Assembly: GCA_002452325.1 (NCBI GenBank)
Contig: DKFG01000247.1
Coordinates: 1-7,160, forward strand
Length of the DNA: 7,160 nucleotides
Source: Geobacter sp. UBA6802
GTDB taxonomy: Bacteria > Desulfobacterota > Desulfuromonadia > Geobacterales > Pseudopelobacteraceae
Reading direction: 5' to 3'
The position numbers were made by a program, and so were the translations under genes. Below the pieces are notes generated by a model. It saw nothing but the letters and a program-made list of their open reading frames with translations. It was not told the DNA's origin and searched no databases. Below, piece after piece: positions 1-6,275 of the stretch; within the stretch, counting starts at the first letter, position 1; each line of letters opens with the position of its first letter.

Positions 1-53
1 GGTTTACTGAAAACCTTCAATTACTATTTAGCCGTTTTCACTGTTGGCTATAT

Positions 54-71
54 TTGACTTACGTTAGTCAA
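54..71. promoter_or_regulatory. near-perfect 18-base palindrome, candidate operator
   Basis: TTGACTTACGTTAGTCAA has 6-base perfect arms (TTGACT and AGTCAA) around TACGTT, whose central ACGT is also self-complementary. It is palindromic at 16 of 18 positions. It lies about 150 bases before the kinase start, in non-coding DNA. A dyad of this size suits a dimeric regulator, but no particular regulator is recognised. It could belong to the control region of the kinase or of a gene to the left. Confidence 0.35.
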
Positions 72-205
72 TAATATCGCACGCATTAGGCTTTAAATCA
101 GATAAAAACAAGGTTGCACCAAAATTCGTTTTATCGAATCAAATCGCTCTTTTAAAGCACAGTAAAATATGTAATAAAGCAAAAAAACATTGATTCGTAT
201 GCAGC

Positions 206-212
206 AAGGGGA
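206..212 (+). promoter_or_regulatory. ribosome binding site that selects the kinase start
   Basis: AAGGGGA ends 7 bases before the ATG at 220. The in-frame alternatives, TTG at 190 and ATG at 199, have only A-rich sequence before them without a purine ribosome-binding motif. This favours 220 as the start. Starting there also puts the basic residues directly before the first membrane helix. Confidence 0.65.
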
Positions 213-219
213 AGCTCGT

Positions 220-2226
220 ATGGCGATTAAACGTAAACGTTTCGTGCTTGGTTTCATTCTTGCTGCCTTTTTTATAGGGACAATAACTGCGGGAGCTTAC
301 TACACTGCTCAAAAGCGTATTCTCAGCCGCGCTCAACAAGACGTCGAACACCTCATTCTCTCCCACCGTGGACTACACCATTATATCCAGCGAGTAATGC
401 ACCCCGCATTTTTCAAAGCCATCGATGAAGGGCATATAGTAAAAAACTACTATGCACCTGAAATTTTTTCATCAACATATATCGTGAGAACTATGCACGG
501 TTTTCATAACGAAGAACTTGCAAAACACGGACTTCCTCAACTTTACTACAAGCTTGCCACCGAAAACCCCCGTAATCCGGTTAATAAAGCAGATGAACGC
601 GAGTCAAAACTGCTTAAAATGTTCAATGAAAACAGGAATATTAAAAAACACTCTGAAATTATTACTGTTGACGGCAAAAAGTTCTTACACTACTCCATAC
701 CCTTTTTGGAGAATACCAAGCTGTGTCTTCGCTGTCATGGCAAACGTGAGGACGCTCCAATAGGGTTACAAGCACTTTACCCCGGTAGTGGTGGCTTCAA
801 TGAAAAAGTTGGACAGATACGTGCAATTGAGTCAATCAGGGCACCTCTTGCAAAAGAATATCAAACAATTTATGCATTTTATGCCGCAGTTGGCGCAGCG
901 GCGCTGTGTTTTTTTGGTCTTTTCTGGTTCTCTACACGACTTCGGACAGAAGTTGCAATCAAGACAGAAAATCTTGAAGAAGAACTATCCGCCCGTAAAG
1001 AAGCAGAAAATGAACTCCGTATTCAGGCAGCCATGCTTGAACAAGAAATAGCTGAACGTCAGAAGACACATGAAGACTTGTGCCATGCCAAAGAAGTGGC
1101 AGAAGCGGCCAATAAGGCAAAATCTCTTTTCCTTGCGAACATGAGCCATGAACTACGCACCCCGCTGAATGGTGTTGTAGGTATGGCACAGTTGCTGTCC
1201 ATGTCAGGGGTAACGGAAGAACAGAAAGAGTATTTAGATACTCTTCAATATTCCGCTGATAACCTGATAGCTCTCATCAGCGACATTTTGGATATTACCA
1301 AAATTGAAGCGGAAAAATTTGAAATCCATCATGATAGATATTCGATTAGAAGCTGCATTGATGAAGTAATCATGATGCAGCGAACAAAAATACACGAAAA
1401 GAATCTTCAAATAGACAAGTACATTCCAGAAAACATCCCTGACATGCTGACAGGCGACCGTATCAGGGTTTTGCAGGTACTCTCAAATCTCTTGTCAAAC
1501 GCAGTAAAATTCACAGACCGTGGCAGCATTAAAATATCTATCACTGTTAAGGAACGGTACGAGTCTACTATCTTGTTGGATATTTCCGTAGCCGATACAG
1601 GTATTGGTATTGAACCTGCCTTAATGGGTTATATCTTCAACATGTTTAGCCAAGCAGACGAGTCCTATACGCGCAGGCATGGTGGCGCAGGGTTGGGTCT
1701 GGCAATCAGCAAGAGACTGGCAGAGCTTATGGGAGGTAGTATTGAAGTTGAAAGTGTGGTCAATGTAGGCAGCACCTTCCACCTCATTCTGCCATTTACC
1801 GTGCCATCGCAGCCTAACAATAGCGACCATGACCCTTGTAAGCCGATTGAAGCAACCTCTCGTCCATTATCAGTTCTCTTGGCTGAGGATAATTTAGCAA
1901 ATAGTGTTTATGCCCAAAAACTGCTTACCAAACTTGGTCACACGGTTATAGTTGCAGCAGATGGCGAGAAGGCGCTTCAAGAGTGGGAACAGGGTAATTT
2001 TGATTTAATTCTGATGGACATACAAATGCCAAAGATGAATGGGGACGAGGTTGTAAAAATCATCAGACAGCGAGAGGTTGATAAACACACACCTATAATT
2101 GCAGTTACAGCACATGCAGTAATTGGCGACCAAAAGCGACTACTGGAAGCAGGTTGTGATGGTTATGTTTCAAAACCTTTCACACTTGAAACCTTAGTTT
2201 CAGAAATCAAGCGAGTCGTAGATTGA
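220..2226 (+). CDS. membrane hybrid sensor histidine kinase with periplasmic haem c (DUF3365/Tll0287-like) domain
   Basis: This 668-residue protein probably senses a redox or small-molecule signal outside the inner membrane and starts a phosphorelay. A basic N-terminus (AIKRKR) precedes a membrane helix at about 8-27. A periplasmic domain of about 30-210 resembles DUF3365 and contains CLRCH at 169-173, a CXXCH motif for covalent haem c. A second helix lies at about 218-237, followed by a coiled coil to about 300. The HisKA box is MSHELRTPLNG, with the phospho-accepting His at 310. The ATPase domain has N-box Asn 423/427, DTGIG at 459-463 and GGAGLGL at 488-494. A C-terminal receiver (about 550-665) has phospho-acceptor Asp 600 in LMDIQMP, Thr 630 and Lys 652. 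All catalytic residues are present. No PAS, HPt or DNA-binding domain is seen, so the relay must continue to an unlinked HPt or regulator. The gene is AT-rich compared with everything to its right, and no partner gene is visible. Kinase identity is very secure. Haem binding is inferred from the motif and family. Confidence 0.93.
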   Translation: MAIKRKRFVLGFILAAFFIGTITAGAYYTAQKRILSRAQQDVEHLILSHRGLHHYIQRVMHPAFFKAIDEGHIVKNYYAPEIFSSTYIVRTMHGFHNEELAKHGLPQLYYKLATENPRNPVNKADERESKLLKMFNENRNIKKHSEIITVDGKKFLHYSIPFLENTKLCLRCHGKREDAPIGLQALYPGSGGFNEKVGQIRAIESIRAPLAKEYQTIYAFYAAVGAAALCFFGLFWFSTRLRTEVAIKTENLEEELSARKEAENELRIQAAMLEQEIAERQKTHEDLCHAKEVAEAANKAKSLFLANMSHELRTPLNGVVGMAQLLSMSGVTEEQKEYLDTLQYSADNLIALISDILDITKIEAEKFEIHHDRYSIRSCIDEVIMMQRTKIHEKNLQIDKYIPENIPDMLTGDRIRVLQVLSNLLSNAVKFTDRGSIKISITVKERYESTILLDISVADTGIGIEPALMGYIFNMFSQADESYTRRHGGAGLGLAISKRLAELMGGSIEVESVVNVGSTFHLILPFTVPSQPNNSDHDPCKPIEATSRPLSVLLAEDNLANSVYAQKLLTKLGHTVIVAADGEKALQEWEQGNFDLILMDIQMPKMNGDEVVKIIRQREVDKHTPIIAVTAHAVIGDQKRLLEAGCDGYVSKPFTLETLVSEIKRVVD

Positions 2227-2258
2227 AACAGTGGCTGGTAAAGAAGAATAGAGTTTAG

Positions 2259-2285
2259 AAAAAAGCCTGCAATTGCAGGCTTTTT
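2259..2285. terminator. bidirectional intrinsic terminator
   Basis: The perfect 16-base palindrome GCCTGCAATTGCAGGC (2265-2280) is preceded by six A and followed by five T. The hairpin has a 6-base GC-rich stem around AATT. On the plus strand it sits 33 bases after the kinase stop. On the minus strand it is followed by a run of T as well, so it should also stop transcripts arriving from the right, including any from the tRNA-Leu promoter at 2492-2520. Confidence 0.85.
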
Positions 2286-2436
2286 GTGTATGGTACTGTG
2301 TTAGTTTTTGTGTCAGCACACACCCAAAAATCATAGGTTTTAGACCTTAAAACGCACACTGACAAATATTGAATTATATGATAAGAAACAGCAGGTTATG
2401 TTCATTTAGGAGAGCTGCAAAAACGCTATTTTCACT
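2286..2436. other. junction DNA with clustered short inverted repeats, candidate attachment-site arm
   Basis: This AT-rich stretch between the terminator and the broken tRNA has no recognisable gene. It contains GTTTTAGACCTTAAAAC (2337-2353, 6-base arms around 5 bases), and TGTCAG (2311-2316) facing CTGACA (about 2359-2364). TTAGGA (2406-2411) is inverted relative to TCCTAA (2437-2442), which lies in the tRNA anticodon loop. Repeats of this kind are typical of the core and arm sites of tyrosine-recombinase attachment regions. No integrase gene is visible, so this is inference. Confidence 0.35.
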
Positions 2437-2475
2437 TCCTAAGTCTGGTGCGTCTGCCAATTCCGCCACTCTCGC
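2437..2475 (-). pseudogene. 5' half of a tRNA-Leu (anticodon TAG), truncated after the anticodon loop
   Basis: Read on the minus strand from 2475, the sequence begins GCGAGAG, then TG, then a leucine-type D arm (GCGGAATTGGCAGACGC), then CCAGA as the 5' strand of the anticodon stem, then loop CTTAGGA with anticodon TAG at 2441-2439. The next bases should be TCTGG to close the stem but are AGTGA. No long variable arm, T arm or acceptor 3' strand follows. A functional tRNA cannot form. The break coincides with the change to AT-rich DNA, as expected of recombination in the anticodon loop. The intact copy is expected at the other end of the element or elsewhere in the genome. Confidence 0.85.
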
Positions 2476-2491
2476 AGTTTTTGAATTGGTT

Positions 2492-2520
2492 AAATTAGGC
2501 CAAATGCCCTGATTCGTCAA
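2492..2520 (-). promoter_or_regulatory. sigma70-type promoter of the truncated tRNA-Leu
   Basis: On the minus strand, -35 TTGACG (2520-2515) and -10 TAATTT (2497-2492) are separated by exactly 17 bases. Transcription would start near 2485, about 10 bases before the tRNA 5' end at 2475. The promoter begins only 8 bases after the stop of the EndoQ-UvrD gene. It appears intact although the tRNA behind it is broken, so it should fire into the AT-rich DNA to the left. Confidence 0.7.
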
Positions 2521-2528
2521 GGCAAATC

Positions 2529-5500
2529 CTAGAAAAGCTCCATTTGCACCTGCAGATCGGGCTTGCGAACGCGCCGAATTGCCGATGGTTCAGTAATCTC
2601 CAACAGGTTGGCCGGTAACTCGCCAATGAAACAGGAGCGCTCCCGCGCTCCCTGCCCCATCCAGTTGCGATAGGCAGAGCAGGTCAGGATCACCCGCTCT
2701 TTTGCCCGTGTCAGACCGACATAGAACAGCCGACGCTCCTCCTCGACATCTGGTGGCCCCATCAAGGTGCAGGGAAATATCCCCTCTTCCAGCCCAACCA
2801 TGAACACCACCGGAAATTCAAGCCCCTTGGCGCTGTGACAGGACATCAGCGAGACTGCCTCTGCCTTGTCATCATAGACCGTTGCAGCTGCATAGTTTTG
2901 AAGGTGATTGCTGAAGGCAACAAGATCATGGCCAAACCCCTGGGCCAACAAGAGCAGGCGTCGGGTATCCTCCTGAGTAGGGTCAACGGCAAATTGGGGC
3001 AAGACCGCCTCCAATGCCACGGCAAGGCCGTCTGCAGCTGCTGTGTGCCTGAATCGCTCCAGCATCAAAGCAAGCTCATGCAAGGCATGAGTGGTGGTAG
3101 GTGATTGTACCAGTGGAGCTGCCAGGGTCAGAAAATCACCACGCAACGGCAGTTCCGCATCAAGGCGCTCCAAGGTGGCGGCCCCTACCCCTTTCAGCTT
3201 TCCAAACAGGGCGAGCCAGAAGGCCAGTTCATCAGAGCCGTCGGCTGCCTGCAGCAGGTGGTAGAGTGGCCGCAGAGATGCACTCTGATAATAAGGGGTA
3301 TTTCCAACCAGCTGATAGGGAATACCCCGCCGTGTCAACGCTTCAGCAAGCTCTTCGGCCTGTCGTCCAAGTCTGAAAAGGATCGCCACATCAGCAAAAC
3401 TGTAATCAGCAGATTTCTGCCGATCCTGGCGGGCACGACCGGAGTGCAGGGAAAAGCTGTCCAGACCGCCGACTAGTTCTTCGATACGGCTCACCACCAG
3501 TTCAGCCTCTGCTGCAGGAGACACCACCCGTTGAAACTCCAGCCCACCTTCACTGCAACCGGCAGCAGAGGTTAGCGGCAAACCGCTGCAGATCAGATTA
3601 CGGCAAATCAGAGCTGTGGCAGCCTGGACGATCCTGCGGGGAATACGATAGGTGGTTTTTAACGGCAGGATTACGGTTCCTTTCACCTCGGCAAACCGGA
3701 AGAAGTACCTGAGATCACCGCCTCTGAAACCATAAATTGCCTGATCAGGATCACCAATGGCAAAGATACTGGCAGTTGTACCCAGCTGTTCTACCAGCTC
3801 ATACTGAGCGCTGTTCAGATCCTGAAACTCATCCACAAACAGATGCTCTACTCGCTGTTGCATCCGCTGCCTGAACGCTTCATCAGCCTGCATCAGCTGC
3901 ACGCAGACCGGAATGATCGCATCCAGATCCAGGGCATTCAAACGGACCAGTTCAGCCACATACAGTTCGGTTTCCAGATCAAGTTTTGTTGCTGTCCCCG
4001 AACAGGATGCTGTAATGGCCTGAGAAATTCGGGTACGTTCACTGCTGCCCAGATCCGGAAAGAGACGCTTCAACAGCCGCTGACGGCTTTCAGGACCGAC
4101 AACCGTCAGGCCGGGGTTGTCCTGACGGAGCTGTTCCAGACAAAAGGCATGGAAGGTACCGACAAACAGGCGCCCTGCTACAGTTCCACAGCGCTTTACC
4201 AGACGCTCACGCATCTCCTCTGCCGTGCGGGTGGTAAAGGTGATGGCCACCATCCGCTCCGGATCCGCCCCCTGCGCCAACAGGTGTTGTAAACGGGAAA
4301 CCAGGGTAAAGGTCTTGCCGGTGCCGGGCCCGGCAGCTACCAACACACGCCGCCCATCAGCCTGAATGGCAGCAGACTGCTCGGGGTTCGGCCCGGAAGG
4401 TACAGCTGGAGCCTGTTCGGCACGGAGAGCAGTCTGCACTACAGGCATCGGGGGTGCAGTAACGTTTTTTTTACGCCGTCTGGTCGGTTGATCAGCAAAG
4501 AGTCCGGCCTGACCGGATAATCGATCCACCTCTCCATCTTCAAAAACCCTGATCACCCCGAACTGTCCATCGTAGCCGGGGTGACGGATCACACGGCCTT
4601 CCCGCATCCGCACCACAGCTTCAGCCAAGAGCGGCTCATACTCGACAAGCTCGGCAGGATCTGTCCACAGTAATAGATTAAACTCGGACCCAAACCGTGC
4701 CAGGGCACGGCTGTACTGCTGCAAAACCTGTTTAGAGGCAACACCTACCTGCAGCAGTTCACCCAGCAGTTCAGGCAGTGGAATCAGAGAGTGAAAACCT
4801 GGTGCTTCCGGAGGATACAGCGGGGTAGCGCGATCAGCCAACTCCAGCACCCGATGATGCACCCCCACGGTGACCGGCTTACCGCAGACCGGACAGCAAC
4901 CCTGCAGGCGACGGGTTTCGTGAGGTTCCAGGCAAACCTTGCAGTCCCGGTGTCCATCACAATGATATTTGCCTTCTTCCGGGTAGAATTCAATGGTACC
5001 GACCAGACGATCACGCCGGTTCTGTTTCAGTGCCTCACGCAGTGCAAAAAAATCAAGATCCGTGTTGAAGATAGTTGCCTCACGGCCCAGCTTGGAGGGG
5101 GAATGGCAGTCAGAATTCGAGATTAGGGCACAATGGTCCAGTGCCGAGATCAGGCGATTCATGTCCGGATCAGAGGAGAGGCCGGTTTCAAGGGCAAAGA
5201 TATGCCCGGAAAGGTCGCCAAAGCATGCCTCAATGCTGTCAAAACCTGATTTTGAGCCAAACAGAGAAAACCAGGGAGTCCAGATATGGGCCGGTACCAG
5301 AAAGGCATCCGGGGAGCACTCCAACATGATCTCCAACAGGTCGCGACTGTCAAGCCCCAGGATCGGACGGCCATCGGATTCGATATTGCCGATACCGGCT
5401 AAACGGGCGTTCAACCGCTCAACTGAAGCAAAGTCAGGCAGGTACAGCAGGTTATGCACCTTCCGGGTGGCGCCGTCACGTTTGTAGATGGAACTAATCT

Positions 5501-5777
5501 CGGCTGAAAGCAGAAAGCGGACCGGTGCGGTAGACTGCGGCGCACCATCCAATACCGTTGGAACCATCGACTCATCCCGCAAGCGGTACAGGCCAGGCTC
5601 AGCAGGCACAAGCTGCTCCTTCAACATCGTAAACCAGCCTGGGTGGGTGCAATCACCAGTGCCGATCACCTGAATCCCCTTCAGTCGTGCCCAGGCTGCC
5701 AAGCCTGCCGGACAGCTGTCAGGACTGGTGGCTCGCGAAAATGGCGAGTGGATATGCAGGTCAGCAATGTAGGTCAT
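2529..5777 (-). CDS. fusion of an endonuclease Q-like PHP nuclease with a UvrD-type SF1 helicase
   Basis: The protein has 1082 residues. Residues 1-415 resemble EndoQ/TIGR00375 PHP proteins, which cut DNA 5' of deaminated bases and abasic sites. Metal-site residues are visible in ADLHIH (His 8, His 10), GTGD (Asp 42) and His 45, SAEIS (Glu 93), His 108, PAH (His 164), Glu 197 and SDCH (Asp 223, His 225). A cysteine cluster at 273-298, including CKVC and CPVC, looks like the family's zinc site, and HPGYDGQFG (399-407) matches the conserved EndoQ tail. A basic, proline-rich linker of about 416-463 leads into the helicase: Q motif NPEQSAAIQ (464-472), Walker A AAGPGTGKT (481-489), TFHAFC (541-546), VDEFQD (648-653), GDPDQAIYGFRG (675-686), TYR (709-711), HSAKGLEF (981-988) and ERRLFYVGLTRAKERV (1014-1029). 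Both halves look catalytically intact. The ATG overlaps the Nudix stop as ATGA and has no ribosome-binding motif, implying coupled translation. The helicase assignment is near certain. EndoQ specificity is inferred from remembered family features. A general PHP phosphoesterase is the alternative. Confidence 0.93.
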   Translation of the reverse strand: MTYIADLHIHSPFSRATSPDSCPAGLAAWARLKGIQVIGTGDCTHPGWFTMLKEQLVPAEPGLYRLRDESMVPTVLDGAPQSTAPVRFLLSAEISSIYKRDGATRKVHNLLYLPDFASVERLNARLAGIGNIESDGRPILGLDSRDLLEIMLECSPDAFLVPAHIWTPWFSLFGSKSGFDSIEACFGDLSGHIFALETGLSSDPDMNRLISALDHCALISNSDCHSPSKLGREATIFNTDLDFFALREALKQNRRDRLVGTIEFYPEEGKYHCDGHRDCKVCLEPHETRRLQGCCPVCGKPVTVGVHHRVLELADRATPLYPPEAPGFHSLIPLPELLGELLQVGVASKQVLQQYSRALARFGSEFNLLLWTDPAELVEYEPLLAEAVVRMREGRVIRHPGYDGQFGVIRVFEDGEVDRLSGQAGLFADQPTRRRKKNVTAPPMPVVQTALRAEQAPAVPSGPNPEQSAAIQADGRRVLVAAGPGTGKTFTLVSRLQHLLAQGADPERMVAITFTTRTAEEMRERLVKRCGTVAGRLFVGTFHAFCLEQLRQDNPGLTVVGPESRQRLLKRLFPDLGSSERTRISQAITASCSGTATKLDLETELYVAELVRLNALDLDAIIPVCVQLMQADEAFRQRMQQRVEHLFVDEFQDLNSAQYELVEQLGTTASIFAIGDPDQAIYGFRGGDLRYFFRFAEVKGTVILPLKTTYRIPRRIVQAATALICRNLICSGLPLTSAAGCSEGGLEFQRVVSPAAEAELVVSRIEELVGGLDSFSLHSGRARQDRQKSADYSFADVAILFRLGRQAEELAEALTRRGIPYQLVGNTPYYQSASLRPLYHLLQAADGSDELAFWLALFGKLKGVGAATLERLDAELPLRGDFLTLAAPLVQSPTTTHALHELALMLERFRHTAAADGLAVALEAVLPQFAVDPTQEDTRRLLLLAQGFGHDLVAFSNHLQNYAAATVYDDKAEAVSLMSCHSAKGLEFPVVFMVGLEEGIFPCTLMGPPDVEEERRLFYVGLTRAKERVILTCSAYRNWMGQGARERSCFIGELPANLLEITEPSAIRRVRKPDLQVQMELF

Positions 5778-6175
5778 GACAGTCGCGCAAGAGCAGTAAT
5801 CAGCGGCAAGTCGGCCTCAGCCCAGTCAAGTGTTTGCAAGTGCTTTGGAGACATCCAGCGGGCAGCCTGATGTTCATGCAGCACCAGCTCCCCTTCAGGC
5901 TGATCACAATGAAACGGATAGAGCGTCACGGTCAGATCCGGATAGGTATGGGTGAGCGGTTCCAATTGCTGGTAAATCCTGACGCTGATGCCCAGCTCCT
6001 CTTGCAGCTCGCGCAGCAGGCATTCTTCGGGCGTCTCACCCGGCTCAAGCTTTCCACCTGGAAACTCCCACTTAAGCGGCAGAGACGTGGTTGCCGGGCG
6101 CTGGGTAGCCAGGATCAGCCCATCCTTGTGGATAATAGCGCAGGCAACCTGTATGTGCGGCTTTGGATCGGACAT
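5774..6175 (-). CDS. MutT/NudG-type Nudix (d)NTP pyrophosphohydrolase
   Basis: This 133-residue protein is close in length to E. coli MutT (129). The complete Nudix box GX5EX7REUXEEXGU lies at 41-63 (from GKLEPGE through RELQEELGI), inside the WEFPGGK context typical of MutT. Such enzymes hydrolyse oxidised or modified nucleoside triphosphates to monophosphate and pyrophosphate in the cytoplasm, keeping damaged bases out of DNA. The C-terminal HEHQAARWMSP and the following acidic ADLPL segment resemble E. coli NudG (CTP and modified-dCTP hydrolase) as much as MutT, so the substrate is not fixed. The ATG at 6175 is preferred because AGAGGT stands 6 bases before it. An in-frame TTG at 6211 would add 12 residues and falls close to the glyA hairpin. 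The stop codon overlaps the start of the EndoQ-UvrD gene by 4 bases, so the two probably form an operon and act on related damage. Confidence 0.92.
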   Translation of the reverse strand: MSDPKPHIQVACAIIHKDGLILATQRPATTSLPLKWEFPGGKLEPGETPEECLLRELQEELGISVRIYQQLEPLTHTYPDLTVTLYPFHCDQPEGELVLHEHQAARWMSPKHLQTLDWAEADLPLITALARLS

Positions 6176-6181
6176 GGAGCT

Positions 6182-6187
6182 ACCTCT
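6182..6187 (-). promoter_or_regulatory. ribosome binding site of the Nudix gene
   Basis: Minus-strand AGAGGT is followed by AGCTCC and then the ATG at 6175. The 6-base spacing is good and decides the start in favour of 6175 over the upstream TTG at 6211. Confidence 0.65.
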
Positions 6188-6223
6188 AGCACAGCGGGAC
6201 TTGATCGACAATCAGATACAACA

Positions 6224-6256
6224 AAGGCCCGGCAGGTGCGCAACCGACCGGGCCTT
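6224..6256 (-). terminator. GC-rich hairpin downstream of glyA, probable terminator
   Basis: A 9-base perfect inverted repeat, AAGGCCCGG (6224-6232) and CCGGGCCTT (6248-6256), encloses a further GGT/ACC pairing (6235-6237 and 6243-6245) around a small loop. It begins 19 bases after the glyA stop. On the minus strand the following tract is TTTGTTGT, a weak U run. It may terminate glyA only partly, letting some transcription reach the Nudix and EndoQ-UvrD genes. Only about 45 bases separate it from the Nudix ATG, and no clear promoter is visible there. Confidence 0.7.
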
Positions 6257-6275
6257 ACCATCAAAAAAACAGTGT

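Larger units (their letters stand above)
1..219. other. AT-rich upstream region of the hybrid kinase
   Basis: No gene could be recognised here. Two plus-strand frames are open from the left edge and stop at 55-57 and 72-74. Either could be the last 18-23 codons of a gene lying to the left, but neither tail is recognisable. The region holds a TAGCC/GGCTA inverted repeat (29-33 and 46-50), an 18-base near-palindrome at 54-71, and an ATTCG/CGAAT hairpin (124-128 and 135-139). A possible -10 element, TAAAAT, lies at 163-168, but no convincing -35 is placed for it, so the kinase promoter remains unassigned. Confidence 0.5.

Noticed and set aside
29..50. TAGCC/GGCTA inverted repeat as a terminator of a gene to the left
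   Set aside because: The stem is only 5 bases with a 12-base loop and no proper T run, which is too weak to call.
190..219. Longer kinase start at TTG 190 or ATG 199
   Set aside because: Neither has a ribosome-binding motif before it. ATG 220 has AAGGGGA at suitable spacing and gives a normal N-terminus with basic residues then a membrane helix.
2400..2475. A complete but unusual tRNA using CTCTCC at 2414-2409 as the acceptor 3' strand
   Set aside because: CTCTC could pair with GAGAG of the acceptor, but the anticodon stem is unclosed, and there is no T arm, variable arm or CCA end. The pairing is probably chance.
3105..4292. Plus-strand open frames of 91-149 codons opposite the helicase
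   Set aside because: They lie wholly antisense to a helicase with every motif intact, show no recognisable domain, and fit chance open frames opposite a GC-rich gene.
4791..5673. Plus- and minus-strand frames inside the EndoQ-like part
   Set aside because: They overlap the conserved PHP and cysteine motifs in other frames and have no family features or initiation signals.
6176..6211. Twelve-codon N-terminal extension of the Nudix gene from TTG 6211
   Set aside because: It needs a rare start codon next to the glyA hairpin. ATG 6175 has a good ribosome-binding site, and the protein from there already has normal MutT length.
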